Assembly (NCBI RefSeq): GCF_038502225.1
Contig: NC_091326.1
Location: 670,383 to 734,382 of the forward strand
Length of the DNA stretch: 64,000 nt
Source: Cherax quadricarinatus
Lineage: Eukaryota > Arthropoda > Malacostraca > Decapoda > Parastacidae
Direction: 5' to 3'
The translations under genes were made by a program, and so were the position numbers. The first letter of the stretch is position 1, and each line of letters begins with the position of its first letter. The notes under the pieces are model-generated. The model was not told where the DNA came from, made no database searches, and saw only the letters and a program-made list of their open reading frames with translations. Below are positions 60,621 to 64,000 of this stretch, one piece after another.

Positions 60621-61091
60621 AAGAAGTTTGGTATTTCTAGTATCAGTGATAGGATTGTTGAGATTAACACTGTACTCGGTATTAAAATGTTAAGAAATGA
60701 ACCAGACACTGTCACAATGAATCTTACCAAGGGTCTAGAGGTAAATACATACAGATCTAAATGGATTGTGAAAACGTGCAATTGCATTAAGTTTTATAAC
60801 CTGCATGAACTGTATCACTGTAGGCAACAAGAGCATTTCACCCCTTCATGGAAGATGTGTTCATTTAATATCACATACCTGCAAGTCCCTCCCAAGAAGC
60901 TCATTGCTAGTAATCCCTTCCTTAAATCACTTGTTAAAGCAACTGCTCAAGAAGAAATTTCTCGCTTAGCTGGTAGTAATAAGTTATCACTAGTTATATA
61001 CGCTGATGGATCTAAACAAGAGTTTTCTGGCAGGGCTGCATCTGCTCTTGTTGCTACCTCCCTAGTTAAGAACGATAATAAATTTGTTGAG
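60621..61091 (+). pseudogene. I-like LINE RNase H, N-terminal part
   Basis: The frame contains SISDRIVEINTVLGIKMLRN and then VIYADGSKQEFSGRAASALV, the first catalytic aspartate of RNase H (ADGS). It breaks off at KFVELRI where the CR1 copy was inserted; the remaining motifs continue at 62628. Confidence 0.82.
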
Positions 61092-61521
61092 TTACGCATA
61101 AGAACATAAGAAAGAAGGAACACTGCAACCGGCCTACTGACCCATGCAGAGCAGGTCCATGTCCCCCAACCCCCCGGATTAGCCCAATGACCCACCCAGT
61201 CTGGTCGCCTCCACTCAAGGAAGGAGCACGGCACCAGACCCAGCAGCACAAGCTAGTCAGGTCCAACTCACACCTACTCATGTATTTATCTAACCTATTT
61301 TTAAAGCTACACAACGTTTTAACCTCAATAACTGTACTCGGGAGTTTGTTCCACTCATCCACAACTTTATTACCAAACCAGTGCTTTCCTATATCCTTCT
61401 TGAATCTGAATTTTTCCAGCTTGAAACCATTGCTGCGAGTCTTGTCTTGGCTGTAAATTTTCAGCACGCTATTTACATCCCCTTTATTTATTCCTGTTTT
61501 CCATTTATACACCTCGATCAT
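61066..61521 (-). pseudogene. CR1 family B, C-terminal coding end
   Basis: MIEVYKWKTGINKGDVNSVL then FKLEKFRFKKDIGKHWFGNK and VVDEWNKLPSTVIEVKTLCS, FKNRLDKYMS: the classic CR1 end (..R....F..R....WN.LP..vv...s...FK..LD). The real stop is probably before the trailing low-similarity residues. A shift separates it from the previous part near 61530. Confidence 0.85.
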
Positions 61522-61534
61522 ATCCCCCCTAATT

Positions 61535-61939
61535 CTACGCCTTTCGAGAGTGCAGATTCAGGGCCCTTAGTCTATCCTCATAGGGAAGATTTCTGATACA
61601 TGGGATCATCTTTGTCATCCTCCTCTGTACGTTTTCCAGAGCATTTATATCCATTATGTAATACGGTGACCAGAACTGAGCAGCATAGTCTAAATGAGGC
61701 CTAACCAAGGATATATAGAGTTGAAGAACAGCCTGAAGACTTCTATTATTTATACTTCTAGATATGAAGCCAAGAATTTTGTTAGCTTTATTGCTAACAC
61801 TAATGCACTGTTGTCTTGGTTTTAGATTACTGCTAACCAGAACTCCTACATCCTTTTCACAATCAGTAGTATTAAGATCTACATTATTTAGTTTATATGT
61901 CGCATGGTTATTTTCCTGTCCAACATTTAGAACTTGCAT
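61535..61939 (-). pseudogene. CR1 family B, thumb region
   Basis: CEKDVGVLVSSNLKPRQQCI, SNKANKILGFISRSINNRSL, LQLYISLVRPHLDYAAQFWS and LENVQRRMTKMIPCIRNLPY: the CR1 block of 'KDLGV.i...lk...q......kA...lG.i.r......vll.LYk.lVRP.LEYa..vWsP'. Confidence 0.88.
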
Positions 61940-62613
61940 TTGTCTATATTAAACTGCATCTGCCACTTCTCCGACCATTGCATCAGTCTATTCAAATCAT
62001 CCTGGAGTGCTCTAGTGTCCTCATTAGAATGAATTGGACGGCCTATTTTGGTGTCATCAGCAAATTTGCTTATGTCGCTATTTATTCCCTCATCTATGTC
62101 GTTTATGTAAATTGTGAACAACGAGCCCAACACTGACCCCTGTGGAACACCGCTCGTGACGCTTCCCCACTCTGATTTCTCCCCATTTATGCAAACTCTC
62201 TGCTGCCTATTTGTCAGCCATGCCTCTACCCAGGAAAAAATTTCTCCTCCTATTCCGTGTGCCTTAAGTTTCCTCAATAGCCTCTGATGTGGAACTCTAT
62301 CGAAAGCCTTACTGAAGTCCAAATACGCAATATCATATTCATTACCATGATCTACCTCCTCAAATACCTTAGTGAAAAAAGTTAGTAAATTCGAAAGACA
62401 GGAACGCCCCTTCGTAAAACTGTGTTGAGATTCATTAATCAATCTGTGCCTATCAAGAATTGCTTCGGCAATTATTGATTCCATAAATTTTCCCACTATG
62501 GAGATAAGGCTTATTGGTCTATAATTCGAAGCCAAGGACCTGTCACCTGACTTGTAAATAGGTATTACATTTGCCATTTTCCACTTATCAGGCACTGGGC
62601 GTCTACATTGCAA
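61927..62613 (-). pseudogene. CR1 family B reverse transcriptase core
   Basis: 228 open codons: VIPIYKSGDRSLASNYRPIS, AYLDFSKAFDRVPHQRLLRK (first palm aspartate), SGVPQGSVLGSLFTIYINDI (one residue, the P of GPLLF, missing), ISKFADDTKIG (FADD box) and QWSEKWQMQFNIDKCKF. The catalytic residues are present. The frame stops near the thumb part by a one-base shift at about 61930. Fingers and everything upstream are lost by 5' truncation. Confidence 0.9.
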
Positions 62614-62627
62614 ACTGAATTATTTGC

Positions 62628-63110
62628 AATCCTATTGGCGCTAAAGCTAACTTATGACACTGAGCTTGACTCTAATGACACTGAGCTTGACTCTATCATC
62701 ATTACTGATTCTATGTCATCATTGAAGGTTCTTGACTCATATAATGGCTCCAACATGCTCATTGGAGAAGCCAGGTATAGATATTAAAAAATCAGGGGCA
62801 AAGGGATTAATGTCCAATTGCTATGGATCCCATCACACATTGGATTACTCCTTCATGATAAAGTTGATATGTTAGCCAAGAAGAGTACACAGAAGGAGAA
62901 TGTAGAATATAACTTTGGTATAACTGTGTCTAGCATTAGGAATAATATTAGGAGACAAGTAAATAATGAAAATGATTGTTATAGGAATGCAGTTAGAAGC
63001 CTGAGTAGATCTATAACCCACTATGATAACATGAACGTAGATAAGTATGTTTATGGAGCAACTTGCAATGTGAACAGACTGACTGATGTTGTAGTGGCCA
63101 AGGCTTAGGC
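62628..63110 (+). pseudogene. I-like LINE RNase H, C-terminal part
   Basis: Begins FAILLALKLTYDTELDS (catalytic glutamate upstream lost or at the junction), IIITDSMSSLKVLDSYN (second aspartate), then after a stop LLWIPSHIGLLLHDKVDMLA (histidine and last aspartate) and NNIRRQVNNENDCYRNAVRS. Together with 60621-61091 this makes one RNase H domain cut by the CR1. A short direct duplication (GACACTGAGCTTGACTCTA, 62658-62694) lies inside. Confidence 0.82.
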
Positions 63111-63495
63111 TTGGTTACAAGTACTTCTGGCAGTTTGGGAGACACACAGATGATGCTCAAACTAAATGAAAATGATGTGATCAGGCATATGGTCACTGTC
63201 TTGAACACTATGTGCTTAATTGTCCACTTATTGAGAAATACAGAGACAGACAGTATAATAACCTATGTGACATGTCAAGATATCTTATTAATGAAAATAA
63301 GATACCAGATATACTAAGCAAATTTCCTAAATTTGCTTGTAACAGATAAGTGAACTGTAGATATGTAGATATAAACCCATATGTACACCCGTTAACCCTT
63401 TTGGGGCCTAGTTCCTAGGCCTTATGTGTATCCATATGCTCTTGCGCTACCGTTCACAGGATGGATATGGGGTACACAATAAACTAGCCACTTCG
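63111..63495 (+). other. I-like LINE C-terminal relic and 3' UTR
   Basis: Coding resemblance fades after 63110. AACCCTTTTGGGGCCTAGTTCC, CTACCGTTCACAGGATGG and GGGTACACAATAAAC near the end match the dispersed repeats at 42328 and 42870 in order. Confidence 0.6.
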
Positions 63496-63511
63496 GTGGC
63501 AAAATCTAAAT

Positions 63512-64000
63512 CTTATATGGGTGTGAAGAATGGGTTGTAAATGCTGCAGCAAGATGGAGGCTGGAGGCAGTGGAGATGTCGTGTCTAAGAGCAATGTGTG
63601 GTGTAAATATTATGCAGAGAATTCGTAGTGTGGAAATTAGGAGATGTGAAGTTACCAAAAGTATTAGTCAGAGTGCTAAAGAGGGGTTGATGAGGTGGTT
63701 TGGTCATTTAGAGAGGATGGAGCAAAATAGGATGACTCGCAGGATGTATAAATCTGTAGTAGAGGGGAGGAGGGGTAGGTATAGTCCTAAAAAAGATGGA
63801 TGGAAAGGGTGAAAGAGGTTTTGTGTGCAATGGACATGGACATACAGCAGGCATGTGTAAGCACGTTAGATAGGAGTAAATGGAGACGAGTAGTTTTCGG
63901 GGAAGGACTTGACAAGCTGTTGGAGTTCGAGCAGAGTAATATTTTGTGCAGGGATTCAGGGAAACCGGTTAGCAGGACTTGAGTCCTGGAGGCGAGAAGT
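63512..64000 (+). pseudogene. RTE-type LINE, C-terminal RT and 3' UTR start, runs off the window
   Basis: LYGCEEWVVNAAARWRLEAVEM (from 63512), CLRAMCGVNIMQRIRSVEI, LMRWFGHLERMEQNRMTRRM and then, after a shift at about 63805, VKEVLCAMDMDIQQACVSTL match the C-terminal 180 residues of the RTE RT at 19096-20799. The 3' UTR (GGATTCAGGGAAACCGGTTA) continues past the end. 5'-truncated, one frameshift. Confidence 0.88.

Larger units (their letters stand above)
61092..62627 (-). mobile_element. CR1 LINE (family B), 5'-truncated, with TTCTTATG tail
   Basis: The minus strand encodes an RT from the fingers to the C terminus and ends in CTTTCTTATGTTCTTATG, the short 8-bp terminal repeat typical of CR1 elements. 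It sits in the RNase H domain of the I-like LINE. TGAGTTA/TGAATTA at the edges is only weak TSD evidence. Confidence 0.88.
58895..63495 (+). mobile_element. I-like LINE (second family), split by two insertions
   Basis: Linker, RT, RNase H and a 3' UTR ending GGATGGATATGGGGTACACAATAAAC. The endonuclease and ORF1 are missing by 5' truncation. Insertions: fold-back 60464-60620 with TSD, and CR1 family B 61092-62627. The 3' terminus is related to the repeats at 38990, 42328 and 42870. Confidence 0.75.

Overview
The window is eukaryotic and made almost entirely of transposable elements and tandem repeats. I found no convincing host protein-coding gene, rRNA or functional tRNA. Tc1/mariner-pogo, hAT and piggyBac-type DNA elements, CR1/L2-like, RTE-like, I-like and Tx1/L1-like LINEs, and several SINE families ending in ATT/TAA runs all point to an arthropod. 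The combination of tRNA-headed SINEs and repeat families resembles a large-genome decapod crustacean such as a crayfish; that last step is inference from general familiarity, not from a search.

Layout. 0-9.2 kb: a 47-bp minisatellite, a decayed Ty3/gypsy pol split by a 1.07-kb TTAA-flanked piggyBac-like element, several tiny LINE/SINE tail insertions with perfect target-site duplications (TSDs), a Tigger/pogo deletion derivative, a fold-back element, and a nested SINE. 9.19-15.04 kb: a full-length Tx1/L1-type LINE with a perfect 15-bp TSD, an intact ORF1 and a frameshifted ORF2. 15.1-18.3 kb: a large palindrome with a tRNA-SINE in one arm, a 28-bp satellite, a CR1/L2-like fragment and another fold-back. 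18.9-21.05 kb: an RTE-type LINE with an uninterrupted 567-codon RT ORF. 23.6-26.05 kb: a young CR1/L2-like LINE (here called family A). 26-29.65 kb: SINEs, fold-backs and a broken LINE. 29.65-37.4 kb: an almost full-length I-like LINE on the minus strand (gag-like ORF1, endonuclease, RT, RNase H) carrying three nested insertions. 38-45 kb: a hAT MITE with an 8-bp TSD, a 270-bp (GT)n run, a second Tx1 fragment and more family A pieces. 45.8-48.5 kb: a chain of five minisatellites. 50-58.5 kb: a minisatellite born inside an RTE reading frame, and a second, nearly complete family A LINE fused to a tRNA-SINE inside an older LINE. 58.9-63.5 kb: an I-like LINE split by a CR1 and by another fold-back. 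63.5-64 kb: the start of another RTE fragment running off the window.

How the parts work together. The elements parasitise each other. The I-like LINE ends in a tail (GTGGCTTAGCGCTT...TTATAATAAT) that closely resembles the tail of a 156-bp SINE, which suggests the LINE machinery mobilises the SINE. Seven fold-back elements share a conserved stem-loop core (CTGATGAAG-stem-loop-GAAACGTT followed by AATAAA), and six of them have 8-14 bp TSDs. The core resembles, but does not exactly match, a hammerhead ribozyme of the kind known from Penelope-like retroelements. This family is the best candidate for an undescribed system here.
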